A stretch of 64,000 nucleotides of DNA from JAFDCJ01 sp964527835 (GTDB taxonomy: Bacteria > Desulfobacterota > Desulfobacteria > Desulfobacterales > JAFDCJ01), in NCBI GenBank assembly GCA_964527835.1, contig CAZGNV010000015.1:1-64000 (forward strand), in the 5' to 3' direction. The stretch's first letter is position 1, and every line of letters begins with the position of its first letter. Under the pieces are notes generated by a model, which was not told where the DNA came from, did not search any database, and was given only the letters and a program-made list of their open reading frames with translations. The position numbers were made by a program, and so were the translations under genes. Shown here piece after piece: positions 25,418 through 34,000 of this stretch.

Positions 25418-26977
25418 TCAGGCGTCTGCTTTTGGCGGCAGCTGTTCTTCGCGCAGGACTGCTTTGCGCACCTTGCCGAGAGCGGTTCGGGGAAAATTGT
25501 CGACCAGCAAGACTTTGCGGGGCCATTTATAGCGTGCCAGACGTCCTTCACAATATCCGATGACATCGGCGGGAGCCAGCTGTGCACCGGAGCTGGCAAT
25601 CACAAAGGCGCAGCCCACCTCCCCCCAGGTTTCGTCCGGGATTCCGACCACGGCCACATCTTCGATTGCGGGATGAGCGCGCAGGACGCGTTCAATTTCC
25701 GCCGGATAGACATTTTCGCCCCCGGAAATGTACATGTCCCGGGCCCGGTCGACCAGGTAAAAATAGCCGTCTTCATCCATGCGGGCCAGATCCCCGGTAT
25801 GCAGCCAACCGCCCCGGATGGTTTCTTCGGTTTTGACCGGATCCTGCCAGTATTCGGTCATCATGATCGAGCCCCGAACGACGATTTCTCCCACCTGACC
25901 CGGGGGACACGCCCGCCCCTGGCGGTCGAAGATCCTGACGTCGGCATGAAAGACGGGGCGGCCCACCGAGTCGGGTTTGCGTTCGGCGTCTTCCTCCGAA
26001 GCCCACAGCAGGATGGAGGTCTCAGTCTGTCCCATGATCTGGCGCAGTGAAAATCCGGCTTGCCTGAATTGCGCCATGAGCTCGGGCGTCAGCTTTTCGC
26101 CGCCGATGGCGCATACTTTCAAGCTCGAGCAGGCGGCTTTTTTTTCGGCCTCGGCCCTGACCAGGGCTTTGTACACCGTCGGCACACCGAGGAATTTTGT
26201 CGCCCGGTATTTCAAAATATCCCCGTAGGTTCGCTGGGGTTCGAAGCTGGGGTGGATCACCAGCGTCCCGCCCTTGTAGATTACGGGAGAGGCCTGGATA
26301 AAAAGCCCGCCGGAATGAAACAGGGGCAGGACAATGAGCATGATGTCATCGAAATGCAGCTTGAAAAAGATATCCGCGTTCAGGCAGTTGAAAAATGTCT
26401 TGCGGTGGGAAAGCACCGCGCCCTTGGGCCTGCCGGTGGTGCCCGAGGTGTACATGATCACGTGGGGTTCCTCGGGTCCCCGCGGGGCCATGGATTCGGT
26501 GAGAAAGGGGGCCTGTCCTTCGCAGGCGGAAACTCCGGCGCAGTAGTCGATAATGTCGCTGCTCTGGGAACACTGGGGCATGGAGGCCAGCAGCATCAGG
26601 GGACGGCGGGTGTGCAGGTCAAGGCCGGCGACGGTCTGGAAATATTTACAACCGAAAACAAACAGCCGGGGGCGTGCATTTGACAGGGTGTAATCCAGCT
26701 CGGGAGCGGCCAGGCGGTAATTGATGGGGACAAAGATAGTGCCCAGCCGGGAACAGGCCAGGTACAGCTCGATAAATTCGGGGCAATTGTCCAGCATGAC
26801 TGCCACCCGATCGCCTTTTTCAATCCCCAGCGACTGCAGCCAGCAGCAGACCTGGTTGACCCGCTGGTAAAGCTGCCGGTAGCTGGTCTGCGCACCTTCA
26901 AAAATAATGGCGGTTTTATGGGGATGCAGCTCGCTCCAGCGCTTCACCCACCAAGCGATGTTCATGGATCTGATCAT
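25418..26977 (-). CDS. AMP-dependent acyl-CoA synthetase
   Basis: A 519-residue ANL-superfamily ligase activating a carboxylic acid to its CoA thioester through an acyl-AMP. The ATP motif is MYTSGTTGRPKGAVLSH, the A5-like motif is IMGQTETS, the hinge region is GWLHTGDLARMDEDGY, and the C-terminal catalytic Lys lies in YKWPRKVLLVDNFPRTALGKVRK. The overall look is medium/long-chain or aryl-type; the acid is not identified. The start is taken at 26977 (GAGGGG upstream); 26965 and 27004-27007 are alternatives. Divergent from the XRE-cupin regulator, so it is probably part of the same catabolic unit as the lyase and TRAP transporter. Confidence 0.87.
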   Translation of the reverse strand: MIRSMNIAWWVKRWSELHPHKTAIIFEGAQTSYRQLYQRVNQVCCWLQSLGIEKGDRVAVMLDNCPEFIELYLACSRLGTIFVPINYRLAAPELDYTLSNARPRLFVFGCKYFQTVAGLDLHTRRPLMLLASMPQCSQSSDIIDYCAGVSACEGQAPFLTESMAPRGPEEPHVIMYTSGTTGRPKGAVLSHRKTFFNCLNADIFFKLHFDDIMLIVLPLFHSGGLFIQASPVIYKGGTLVIHPSFEPQRTYGDILKYRATKFLGVPTVYKALVRAEAEKKAACSSLKVCAIGGEKLTPELMAQFRQAGFSLRQIMGQTETSILLWASEEDAERKPDSVGRPVFHADVRIFDRQGRACPPGQVGEIVVRGSIMMTEYWQDPVKTEETIRGGWLHTGDLARMDEDGYFYLVDRARDMYISGGENVYPAEIERVLRAHPAIEDVAVVGIPDETWGEVGCAFVIASSGAQLAPADVIGYCEGRLARYKWPRKVLLVDNFPRTALGKVRKAVLREEQLPPKADA

Positions 26978-27038
26978 TATTACACATCCCCTCGCGCGGC
27001 ACATCATAATTTTAAACAGTTCGTTTCAAGTGGTTCCT

Positions 27039-27067
27039 ATAATACCGTATTGCCGGTATCATCGCAA
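27039..27067 (-). promoter_or_regulatory. Promoter with embedded inverted repeat for acyl-CoA ligase
   Basis: Minus strand: -35 TTGCGA (27067-27062), 17-base spacer, -10 TATTAT (27044-27039). The inverted repeat ATACCG / CGGTAT (27042-27047, 27054-27059) overlaps the spacer and -10, the place for an operator. It differs from the GTTTGC-type sites used on the other side. Confidence 0.6.
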
Positions 27068-27127
27068 GGGCCCCTTTTTTGCGGCCGTCGACACCTGAGG
27101 TCGGAGAAAAATTTGCTTGACACCTTT

Positions 27128-27144
27128 GTTTGCTTATGGCAAAC
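27128..27144 (+). promoter_or_regulatory. Operator 1, GTTTGC-N5-GCAAAC
   Basis: A perfect 17-bp palindrome 9 bases before the XRE-cupin start codon and directly after a TTGACA (27117-27122). The same arms and spacing recur at 27771-27787. Most likely the autoregulatory site of the XRE-cupin protein. Confidence 0.65.
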
Positions 27145-27152
27145 ATCCGGGT

Positions 27153-27752
27153 ATGAATTCAGGAAAACAAGCAGATCAGTCCCTGGAGGCGGCCATTGCC
27201 GACCGCATTCGGCAAAAGAGACTATTCCTTGAATGGACATTAGAGCAACTCGCCAAAGTCACCGGCCTGTCCAAGAGCTATCTTTCTCAAATAGAAAACA
27301 ACGAGAAAACCCCCCCCATCAGCACCTTGACAAAAATAGCTTACGCCCTCGGCATGAATACGATTGAACTCATCACCGGCCAGCACGCTGTTCGCGATCC
27401 CCAAAAGTTTTCCCTGGTTCGCCGCGGAGAGCGGCAAAACATAAGCCATACGGATGCAGCAAAAGGCTCTGTCTACTCTTCATTCGGCTTTAGCCGGTCT
27501 GACCGCCTGATGGATTCCTATATCGTTACCGTGAGTCACGAATTTCCCGACCGGCCGATGATTCACAGCGGACAGGAAATGACCTATACGATTGAGGGTG
27601 AACATGAGTTTTACTACGACGGGCACACCTATACACTCAAAGCTGGCGATGCCACCTATTTCGACTCGGACAGGCCCCACATGTCCCGCAGCCTGAGTGC
27701 AAAACCGGCCAAAGTGCTGGTCGTTTTCTGTAATCCGGCGCGTGCGAAATAA
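27153..27752 (+). CDS. XRE-family regulator with C-terminal cupin domain
   Basis: A 199-residue regulator: an N-terminal lambda-repressor-type HTH (LEQLAKVTGLSKSYLSQIEN recognition region) and a C-terminal cupin (MTYTIEGEHEFYYDG..LKAGDATYFDSDRPH), the latter probably binding the pathway's small-molecule ligand. The ATG at 27153 directly precedes the conserved NSGKQADQSLE stretch; an in-frame ATG at 27117 would place the operator inside the gene. It is followed 48 bases later by the isocitrate-lyase-family gene, whose leader carries a second identical-arm palindrome. Likely local regulator of lyase, TRAP transporter and perhaps acyl-CoA ligase. Confidence 0.87.
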   Translation: MNSGKQADQSLEAAIADRIRQKRLFLEWTLEQLAKVTGLSKSYLSQIENNEKTPPISTLTKIAYALGMNTIELITGQHAVRDPQKFSLVRRGERQNISHTDAAKGSVYSSFGFSRSDRLMDSYIVTVSHEFPDRPMIHSGQEMTYTIEGEHEFYYDGHTYTLKAGDATYFDSDRPHMSRSLSAKPAKVLVVFCNPARAK

Positions 27753-27770
27753 TCTTTTTTTGCCCACTGA

Positions 27771-27787
27771 GTTTGCTGGTAGCAAAC
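27771..27787 (+). promoter_or_regulatory. Operator 2, GTTTGC-N5-GCAAAC
   Basis: The same perfect palindrome arms and 5-base spacing as 27128-27144, located 13 bases before the lyase ATG and touching its RBS (GAGGGA). Binding here would block expression of the lyase-TRAP operon separately from the regulator gene. Confidence 0.65.
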
Positions 27788-27800
27788 AGAGGGACACTAA

Positions 27801-28664
27801 ATGAAAAAAACAAGTCTGCTTAAACAATACATTCTCAAGGATGATATTCTGATCATGCCGGGAGCCCATGACGCCCTGTGCGCAAGAATCGTTGCATTGT
27901 CCGGCCACAAGGCAGTGACCATGGGTGGATATGCCGCTGCCGCTTCACTATTGGGCCAGCCCGATGTCTCTTTGCTGACGCTCACGGAGATGGTGGACTG
28001 CTACCGGAGGGTTGTCGATGCAATAGATCTCCCGTTATTTGTGGACGGCGATACCGGTTTTGGGGGGGTTTTAAATGTGCGCCGCACCGTAAAAGAAATT
28101 GAAAAGACAGGCGCAGCCGGCATGTTCATTGAAGACCAGGTATTTCCCAAACGTTGCGGGCATATGGCGGACAAGCAAGTTATTGCCGCCCGGGAGATGG
28201 TGGCCAAGGTGAAGGCAGCGGTGGATGCCCGGGTGGACGATGATTTTGTAATCATGGCCCGCACGGACGCCTTGGCGATCAATGGTCTTGAAGACGCTAT
28301 CGAGCGCGGTAACCTCTATTATCAGGCCGGTGCCGACCTGATTTTCGTTGAAGCCCCCACGAGCATCGATCAGATGAGGGCCATTAACACCCAGATTCCA
28401 GCTCCAACCCTGGCAAACAACATTGAAGGCGGCCGTTCACCGGTTTTAAGGGCAACCGAGTTGCAGAAAATCGGATACAATGCGGTGGTTTTTCCCGTGG
28501 CCGCAACCTATGCCGTGGCCAAGGCTGTCGCAGCCCTCATGCAAGAGATTAAAAACACAGGCACAACTGATGGCTTCAGGAACCAAATGCTGGACTTCGA
28601 CGAATTTAACAAGCTGATCGGGCTTGCGGATTTGCGCAATTTGGAAAAAAGTTTTTACCAGTAA
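27801..28664 (+). CDS. Isocitrate lyase/PEP mutase family C-C lyase
   Basis: A 287-residue TIM-barrel enzyme of the isocitrate lyase/PEP mutase superfamily (methylisocitrate lyase, dimethylmalate lyase, oxaloacetate decarboxylase types). The active-site loop KRCGH is at 117-121 and the Mg-binding stretch VDGDTGFGG at 81-89. KRCGH with catalytic Cys indicates a lyase rather than a phosphonomutase. With an acyl-CoA ligase and a TRAP dicarboxylate-type transporter next door, it likely cleaves an imported (methyl)malate- or citrate-like acid to pyruvate or succinate plus a second product. The exact substrate is unresolved. Confidence 0.85.
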   Translation: MKKTSLLKQYILKDDILIMPGAHDALCARIVALSGHKAVTMGGYAAAASLLGQPDVSLLTLTEMVDCYRRVVDAIDLPLFVDGDTGFGGVLNVRRTVKEIEKTGAAGMFIEDQVFPKRCGHMADKQVIAAREMVAKVKAAVDARVDDDFVIMARTDALAINGLEDAIERGNLYYQAGADLIFVEAPTSIDQMRAINTQIPAPTLANNIEGGRSPVLRATELQKIGYNAVVFPVAATYAVAKAVAALMQEIKNTGTTDGFRNQMLDFDEFNKLIGLADLRNLEKSFYQ

Positions 28665-28732
28665 CCGAAAGAAGCTTGCCGACCTTTTATCCCAAAAGGC
28701 TTGGCGGCCTTTCCCAAAAGATGGAGGAAATC

Positions 28733-29761
28733 ATGAAAAAAACTAAATTGTTCCTATCGATCTTGATGTTGGCCCTGGTGGCCGTGTGGGTGCTCCTGCC
28801 GGCTCACAATTGCGAGGCTGGCGAGCTGCAGCTGACTTTTGCCAGCACCACACCTCCCAAGAGCAATCTGGAAATCGCCTCCCAGCGGTTCGTCGAGGCG
28901 ATCGCCCAAAAGACCGGTGGCCAGGTGACCATCAAACATTACGGCGTCGGCTCGCTTTACAACGCCAAAACGATCATGCCGGCCATTGCCAAGGACCAGG
29001 TGGACATCGGGATTTTGCATGTGGCCCTGGTGGGGAGGCGCTCACCGGTCCTGGAGTTCATCGGTTCTTTTGGCGCTCAGGGATGCTGGTCCAGCGATGC
29101 GCACTACTTTCGTTTTCTTGACAATCCACAGGTCCGTAAAATCGCCACCGGAGAGTTCGAAAAATATTTTAACAGCAAACTGTTGGCACCGCTGACCTTC
29201 GGAAAGGGCCTGGTGGGCCGTGGCGACAAGGCGATTGAAAAAGTCAGCGATTTTAAAGGACTCAAGATGCGCACCTCCGGTACAGCCCAGGCCACCATGT
29301 ACAAGGCTCTGGGCGCCGTACCGGTAGGGCTGAGCTCAAAGGAAATCTACACCGCCTTGCAGCGCGGGACCATTCAGGGAGCCACTTCCGGCATCTCCCG
29401 CTGGCGGCGCAGCAAGCTTTACGAGGTCGCCCCCTACCTCACCATTGACTCCACCCTGCCTTATTTGAGCATGTGGCTGGTGATCAATAACAAAGCCTGG
29501 GCAAAGCTTACAGCGCAACAGCAGGCGGCTTTCACCGAGGCCGCCCAGGACATGCAGCAGTGGACCCGGGATTTTGCCGCCAAGGAGACCGTGGACGATT
29601 TGGCCTTTTTAAAAACCAAAGCCAAGGCCCTGGTGGACTTCAGCCCGGAGCAAAAAAAGCTGTTGGTCAGCACAGTGAAGCCGGCCATGAAGAAGTTCGC
29701 GCAGGAACAATTGAAAGGACACTTTGAACAACTATGGACACTCCTGGAGAAAACCAGGTAA
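28733..29761 (+). CDS. TRAP transporter substrate-binding protein (DctP family)
   Basis: A 342-residue periplasmic binding protein starting MKKTKLFLSILMLALVAVW, with a signal peptide cleaved near EAG (residues about 29-31). The DctP fold shows ELQLTFAST, the conserved Arg-containing region GLKMRTSGT and the later segment VPVGLSSKEIYTALQRGTIQGA. GGAGG precedes the ATG at 28733. It binds an organic acid for the fused permease downstream. It forms an operon with the lyase. Confidence 0.9.
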   Translation: MKKTKLFLSILMLALVAVWVLLPAHNCEAGELQLTFASTTPPKSNLEIASQRFVEAIAQKTGGQVTIKHYGVGSLYNAKTIMPAIAKDQVDIGILHVALVGRRSPVLEFIGSFGAQGCWSSDAHYFRFLDNPQVRKIATGEFEKYFNSKLLAPLTFGKGLVGRGDKAIEKVSDFKGLKMRTSGTAQATMYKALGAVPVGLSSKEIYTALQRGTIQGATSGISRWRRSKLYEVAPYLTIDSTLPYLSMWLVINNKAWAKLTAQQQAAFTEAAQDMQQWTRDFAAKETVDDLAFLKTKAKALVDFSPEQKKLLVSTVKPAMKKFAQEQLKGHFEQLWTLLEKTR

Positions 29762-29838
29762 CCGCGAAAACTTTCAGCAACCGGGCCACCCGGTGGCAGC
29801 GTTGCGTCGGGTTTGCGATTTTATGATACGGAAAAGCC

Positions 29839-31725
29839 ATGGTCAACAATAGCTCCAGCTTAAGCGAACGGGCAGGGCAGGCCATCGACAGGATCTCATG
29901 GTCTGCAGCTCTCGCTGCTGGCATCTTGATGTTGGCCGTGGCCCTGTTTATGGCCTATGAGACCTTTGCGCGCTATTTCTTAGACAAGCCGACCTCCTGG
30001 GTGCTGGCCATCTCCATACTTATTTTCATGTGGTTTGTTTTTTTGGCCACAGCTTACGGCATCCAGGTGGACAAGCATGTAGCCTGCGATGTGTTTGTCT
30101 CCCGCTTGCCGGAGACGACCCGACTTGCTTTGGGCATCGGCACTGACTTGACGGGCCTGGTTTATATTCTGGCGCTGTGCATTTACGGATACCTGGACTT
30201 TAAAGAGGCGGTCACGATCGGATCCATGAGCGAGGGGATCGTTCGTTACCCCATGTGGCTGGTGCTGGGCGCCATCCCTATCGGAATGACACTATGTTTT
30301 TTCCAGGGGCTGCGCAAAATACAGGTGCGACTGGCCCGGATCAAATTCCTGCGGGCACCGCCCCTGCAGCAGGCCGATGCGCGGCCGACAGCCGTCGTGG
30401 TTCTCTTTTTGCTGAGTCTGGCCGCCGGGATCGGCGTGTTTTACTATAGCCAGTCGTTGGGAATCCTCGTTTTCACCCTGGTGCTCCTGTTTTGGGGGGC
30501 CCCCATATCTTTTGCCCTGGGGGTAGTGGGGCTGACCGGGCTTCTGTTTTTCCACGAAAGCCTGGCGGGGCTTAACACGCTGCCCATCGTGGCTGAGCAT
30601 ACCGGTACAAACTTTGTGCTCCTGGCGATACCGCTTTTTACTCTGGGCGGGTTGATTCTGGCCCGCAGCGGTCTGGGAGAAGAGATGTATGCGCTGAGCA
30701 GTATCTGGCTGGGCTGGATGCCGGGAGGGTTGGGGGTGGCCACCTGCATCACCGGTGGCATCCTGGCGGCCATGATCGGCTCATCGACTGCGGTTACCGC
30801 CATCGTGACCCTGGTGGCCATGAAGCCGCTTCTGGACCGTGGCTACGATAAAACCCTTGTCATCGGCACCGTCACCGGTTCCAGCCTCGGACTGATCATC
30901 CCCCCCAGCATCGGGTTCATTGTCTATGGTTTTTTGACCGACACCTCGGTGGGGGAACTGTTCATGGCCGGCATGGTGCCCGGTGCCATGCTGGTGTTTT
31001 TTTTCAGTGCCTATGTCATCATCAACTGCAAGGTCACCGGCAAATACCAGACGGTTTCCTATACCTGGAAGGAAAGGCTGCACTCCCTGCGCAAGTCGCT
31101 GATCATCGTATTCGGGCCGGTTTTTGTGTTAGGCAGCATATATAGCGGGCTGGCCACACCCACCGAGGCCGGGGCCATCCTGGTGCTTTACAGTATTTTT
31201 TGCGCCCTGATTTTCCGCAAAATAAATTTTAAAAAATTTGTTCAATGCCTTATTGACTCCAGTGTGCTCGCCACCATGATCCTGATGATCATGATCGGTG
31301 CCCTGATCATATCCAATGTCATTACCCTGCTGCAAGTGCCCACCAACCTCGCTGAATTTATATTGCGCTCCGGGCTTCCGACCGTCGTGATTGTGCTGTG
31401 CATCGTGCTGTTCTATCTGGGCCTGGGCATGTTTTTGGACGGAGGCTCGATCACGGTCCTGACGGTGCCGGTCATCGCCCCCATGCTGCCTGCGCTGGGT
31501 ATTGACGTCGTGGCCTTCGGCGTTATCCTGATGATGCTCATAGAGACAGCGCTGCTCACACCGCCGGTGGGGCTGAATATCTTCACGGTAAAAGGGATCG
31601 TCGACGAGCCCCTGCTGCTGATCATCAAAAGTGTTCTTCCCTTTGTGCTCATCCTGATTGCAAGCGTGGTGTTGTTGTTTTTGGTGCCCGAAATCGCTCT
31701 CTGGCTGCCCGGCAAGATGAGATAG
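29839..31725 (+). CDS. Fused TRAP transporter permease (DctQM)
   Basis: A 628-residue inner-membrane protein that fuses the small DctQ-type subunit (about 1-190, four spans) to the large DctM-type subunit (about 190-628, about 12 spans). DctM motifs include GLIIPPSIGFIVYG, the stretch ATPTEAGAI and LLTPPVGLNIF. It uses a sodium or proton gradient with the DctP protein encoded upstream to import a carboxylate. Single-polypeptide QM fusions are common in Proteobacteria and Desulfobacterota. It is the last gene of the operon; 170 bases without a clear terminator follow. Confidence 0.92.
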   Translation: MVNNSSSLSERAGQAIDRISWSAALAAGILMLAVALFMAYETFARYFLDKPTSWVLAISILIFMWFVFLATAYGIQVDKHVACDVFVSRLPETTRLALGIGTDLTGLVYILALCIYGYLDFKEAVTIGSMSEGIVRYPMWLVLGAIPIGMTLCFFQGLRKIQVRLARIKFLRAPPLQQADARPTAVVVLFLLSLAAGIGVFYYSQSLGILVFTLVLLFWGAPISFALGVVGLTGLLFFHESLAGLNTLPIVAEHTGTNFVLLAIPLFTLGGLILARSGLGEEMYALSSIWLGWMPGGLGVATCITGGILAAMIGSSTAVTAIVTLVAMKPLLDRGYDKTLVIGTVTGSSLGLIIPPSIGFIVYGFLTDTSVGELFMAGMVPGAMLVFFFSAYVIINCKVTGKYQTVSYTWKERLHSLRKSLIIVFGPVFVLGSIYSGLATPTEAGAILVLYSIFCALIFRKINFKKFVQCLIDSSVLATMILMIMIGALIISNVITLLQVPTNLAEFILRSGLPTVVIVLCIVLFYLGLGMFLDGGSITVLTVPVIAPMLPALGIDVVAFGVILMMLIETALLTPPVGLNIFTVKGIVDEPLLLIIKSVLPFVLILIASVVLLFLVPEIALWLPGKMR

Positions 31726-31895
31726 TTATAGACAATGTAATGATAAGTACTCGCTTTCTACCGAGAGGATTACGTAGCGATGTTGATTGGGGATTGAATT
31801 CAGTCCCAGCCCACAACATAAGGATAACAAATTCAACCGCGAGGTGATCTGGACCGATATTCGAAAATCCTGACGCTCCAGTGATCTGCCGGCCC

Positions 31896-32333
31896 TCAAC
31901 CGGAGCCATAAATCCGTAAATCCGGAAAATATTTTTTGTAAATTCCCCGGTCGCGGGTCAAAATCGCATCGCAGCTGGCCAGTGCAAACCCGCCGATATA
32001 GAAATCGGATAGAAAATGCTCTTTTCTATTCAGCTTGACACCGCAATTGGGACAGGTCGCTTTTCGTTTTCTTTTTAGGTATTTCATCCAGCGCAAACCG
32101 GCAATTTTTACGGCACCTAAATCCAGGGCGGTAATTTTAATCCGGTGGTCTTTTAAAAATGAACCGGCGGCATCGGTGTCGCCGTTGAATTGCGGCATGA
32201 GTTCGGCAAAGACGACTGTGGGTGCAATCAACGTTTCTTTTGCCGCCAGGGCGGCATAGAGATTTTCTTGAAACGCCCGGAATTCATCTTTTAAAATATC
32301 AATCAGCACCACCGTGTCGACGCAGATCTTCAA
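31896..32333 (-). CDS. PIN-domain toxin (VapC-like) with CPNC insertion
   Basis: A 145-residue PIN-fold protein, likely the RNase toxin of a VapBC-type pair. Acidic active-site residues are D6 (CVDTVVLIDIL), E44 (VFAEL), D110 (LSDFYIG) and D128 (LTRDRG). An insertion before D110 carries CPNCG (94-98), flanked by basic residues, which resembles half of a zinc ribbon or knuckle and is absent from standard VapC. The start overlaps the antitoxin stop by 4 bases, the usual toxin-antitoxin coupling. The gene tail faces the TRAP operon. A functional toxin is inferred, not shown. Confidence 0.8.
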   Translation of the reverse strand: MKICVDTVVLIDILKDEFRAFQENLYAALAAKETLIAPTVVFAELMPQFNGDTDAAGSFLKDHRIKITALDLGAVKIAGLRWMKYLKRKRKATCPNCGVKLNRKEHFLSDFYIGGFALASCDAILTRDRGIYKKYFPDLRIYGSG

Positions 32334-32551
32334 TTTACTTTTCCCCGCACCTCATCGATATACGCGTCGGAAGATTGTTGGCCTTTGAATTTGCCCCGCC
32401 AGTTTTTCTTCAATTCGCCTATCGGATCGACCACGATTACAAAACGATCCCCTTCTTTACGGATATCCACTTCGCATCCGGGAATAATACCGAGCTCAGA
32501 TCGAACCTGTGGTGGAATCGTGATTTGGTATTTGGCTGTAACCCTGGACAT
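32330..32551 (-). CDS. AbrB/SpoVT-type antitoxin (VapB/MazE-like)
   Basis: A 73-residue protein with the N-terminal AbrB swapped-hairpin pattern MSRVTAKYQITIPPQVRSEL..GCEVDIRKEGDRFVI and a charged C-terminal tail that would bind the PIN toxin. It begins the two-gene operon. Its promoter (32581-32612) contains a perfect palindrome between -35 and -10, as expected for autoregulation by the antitoxin. Confidence 0.85.
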   Translation of the reverse strand: MSRVTAKYQITIPPQVRSELGIIPGCEVDIRKEGDRFVIVVDPIGELKKNWRGKFKGQQSSDAYIDEVRGKVN

Positions 32552-32580
32552 TGCAACCCCTCCCTGGTATGCCTATTGCT

Positions 32581-32612
32581 ATAATATGGTATACCATACT
32601 GGCAATGTCAAT
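32581..32612 (-). promoter_or_regulatory. Toxin-antitoxin promoter with palindromic operator
   Basis: Minus strand: -35 TTGACA (32612-32607), -10 TATTAT (32586-32581), spacer about 19-20. The perfect palindrome TATGGTATACCATA (32585-32598) fills the spacer. Another GGTAT half-site sits near 32566-32570, closer to the gene. The layout fits antitoxin autorepression. Confidence 0.65.
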
Positions 32613-32733
32613 CAAAATATTGATAAAAAGTCGCTTTTTGAGAACTGAATAAATGAAAATAATGAATTGTGTACCGGAGTTAGCCGCAGCCCAACATATG
32701 GCAGCTTACATTGAACGGAAATTATTAGTATGG

Positions 32734-32767
32734 ATAAAAAAAGCCCCTCCTGGGTAGCAGAGGGGCT
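32734..32767 (-). terminator. Intrinsic terminator of the liv/hut leftward operon
   Basis: On the minus strand, a stem of 8 bp AGCCCCTC / GAGGGGCT (32767-32760 with 32749-32742) is followed by a run of seven T (32741-32735). It lies just after the livK stop. Confidence 0.8.
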
Positions 32768-32785
32768 GGTGCGGGATGGTCGCTT

Positions 32786-33937
32786 TCAGGGGGTGATCAG
32801 GTTCATGTCGGTCACGACGCCGAAATTGCGGAATCGGCCCTCTTTGACAATCTGGACCTGGACTTCCTTGACCACTTCGCCGATTTCGTTGAAACCCTTA
32901 ATTTCACCGGTCAGCCCCTGATAATTCCGGGTGCCGGCGATGGCGTCCCGGATGGCCTTGCCGTCGGTGCTGCCGGCCCGCTTGATGGCATCGCAAATGA
33001 TCATGAAGGCATCATAGGCCGAAGCGCCCACCATGTCCGGCTGGATCTTATAGCGGGATTCATATTCCTTGAGAAAGGTTTGAACCTCCGGGCGGGGGTC
33101 ATCGCGGTTCAAGTTGGTCACGATGACAAAGCCTTCGGCAGCCTTGCCGGCAATTTCCATTGTTTTGGGAGAATCCGCACCTTCTTCCCCCAGGATCTGG
33201 GTGTTGATGCCCATTTCCCGGGCCTGCTTGAGGATCGGACCGGTCTGAAAGTAATAACCGCTGGCAAAGATCAGGTCAGGGTTGATTTCCTTGATTTTTG
33301 ACAGGTAGGGTTTAAAGTCCTTTTCCTTGAACGGGTAGGTTTGGGCATAGGCGATTTTCGCTCCCTTGGCATACTTGTCGATATACTCCTTGAAGCCCTG
33401 CGCCAGGGTGCGCCCGAAATCGTTATCGCTGGTCAACAGGGCAATTCGTTTGGCCTTGAGCATATGCACGGCCACATAACCGGCGGATTTGCCCTCCACC
33501 ATTCCAAGAAAACCGTTGCGAAAGCAGTAGCTGCCGGCCTTGGTGATGTCCGGGTGGACGGCATAAGCGGCCACGAAGGGGATTTGTTCATCTTCGAAGA
33601 TCGGCGCCGACGCCCTGCTGGGGGTGCTGTAAGAGCCGGCCACGACTCCCACGATCCGGTCCTGCTGGATGAGTTTGCGGGCCACCGCAACGGCTTCCTT
33701 GCCGTTGGCCCGGTCATCATAGGCGATCAATTCGACATTTTTGCCGAGCAGTCCGCCCTGGCTGTTGACCCTTTCAACCGCCAGTTTGACCGAGTTGAGA
33801 ACGCTGGCGCCATCTGCAGCGGCAAATCCGGTCAGCGGCGCCATCAAACCGATTTTAACGGTGTCCGCCGCTGTGCCAGTGCCCACCGCAAACAGCAGGA
33901 TTAAACCCGTGACCATCAGCAATTTGGTGATTTTCAT
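32786..33937 (-). CDS. livK: Branched-chain-amino-acid-type ABC binding protein (LivK family), system 1
   Basis: A 383-residue periplasmic binding protein starting MKITKLLMVTGLILLFAV with a signal peptide ending near GTAADTVKIG. The type I two-lobed fold shows TVKIGLMAPLTGFAAADG, LIAYDDRANGKEAV and VVAGSYSTPSRASAPI. GGAGG precedes the ATG. It is the last gene of the leftward operon, after livHMGF, and is followed by a terminator. In this hut context the ligand is more probably histidine, an imidazole compound or a related amino acid than leucine; this is inference. Confidence 0.87.
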   Translation of the reverse strand: MKITKLLMVTGLILLFAVGTGTAADTVKIGLMAPLTGFAAADGASVLNSVKLAVERVNSQGGLLGKNVELIAYDDRANGKEAVAVARKLIQQDRIVGVVAGSYSTPSRASAPIFEDEQIPFVAAYAVHPDITKAGSYCFRNGFLGMVEGKSAGYVAVHMLKAKRIALLTSDNDFGRTLAQGFKEYIDKYAKGAKIAYAQTYPFKEKDFKPYLSKIKEINPDLIFASGYYFQTGPILKQAREMGINTQILGEEGADSPKTMEIAGKAAEGFVIVTNLNRDDPRPEVQTFLKEYESRYKIQPDMVGASAYDAFMIICDAIKRAGSTDGKAIRDAIAGTRNYQGLTGEIKGFNEIGEVVKEVQVQIVKEGRFRNFGVVTDMNLITP

Positions 33938-34000
33938 TTGTGAACCTCCTTTCGGTTGTAATTTCCGGGGCCATCAAAGCCGCATTTTTGATGTGCCCTT

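Noticed and set aside
25415..25420. TGATCA stop-stop junction, also at 60500-60505
   Set aside because: Two convergent gene pairs end in the same hexamer, but this follows from TGA stops directly abutting and is probably chance.
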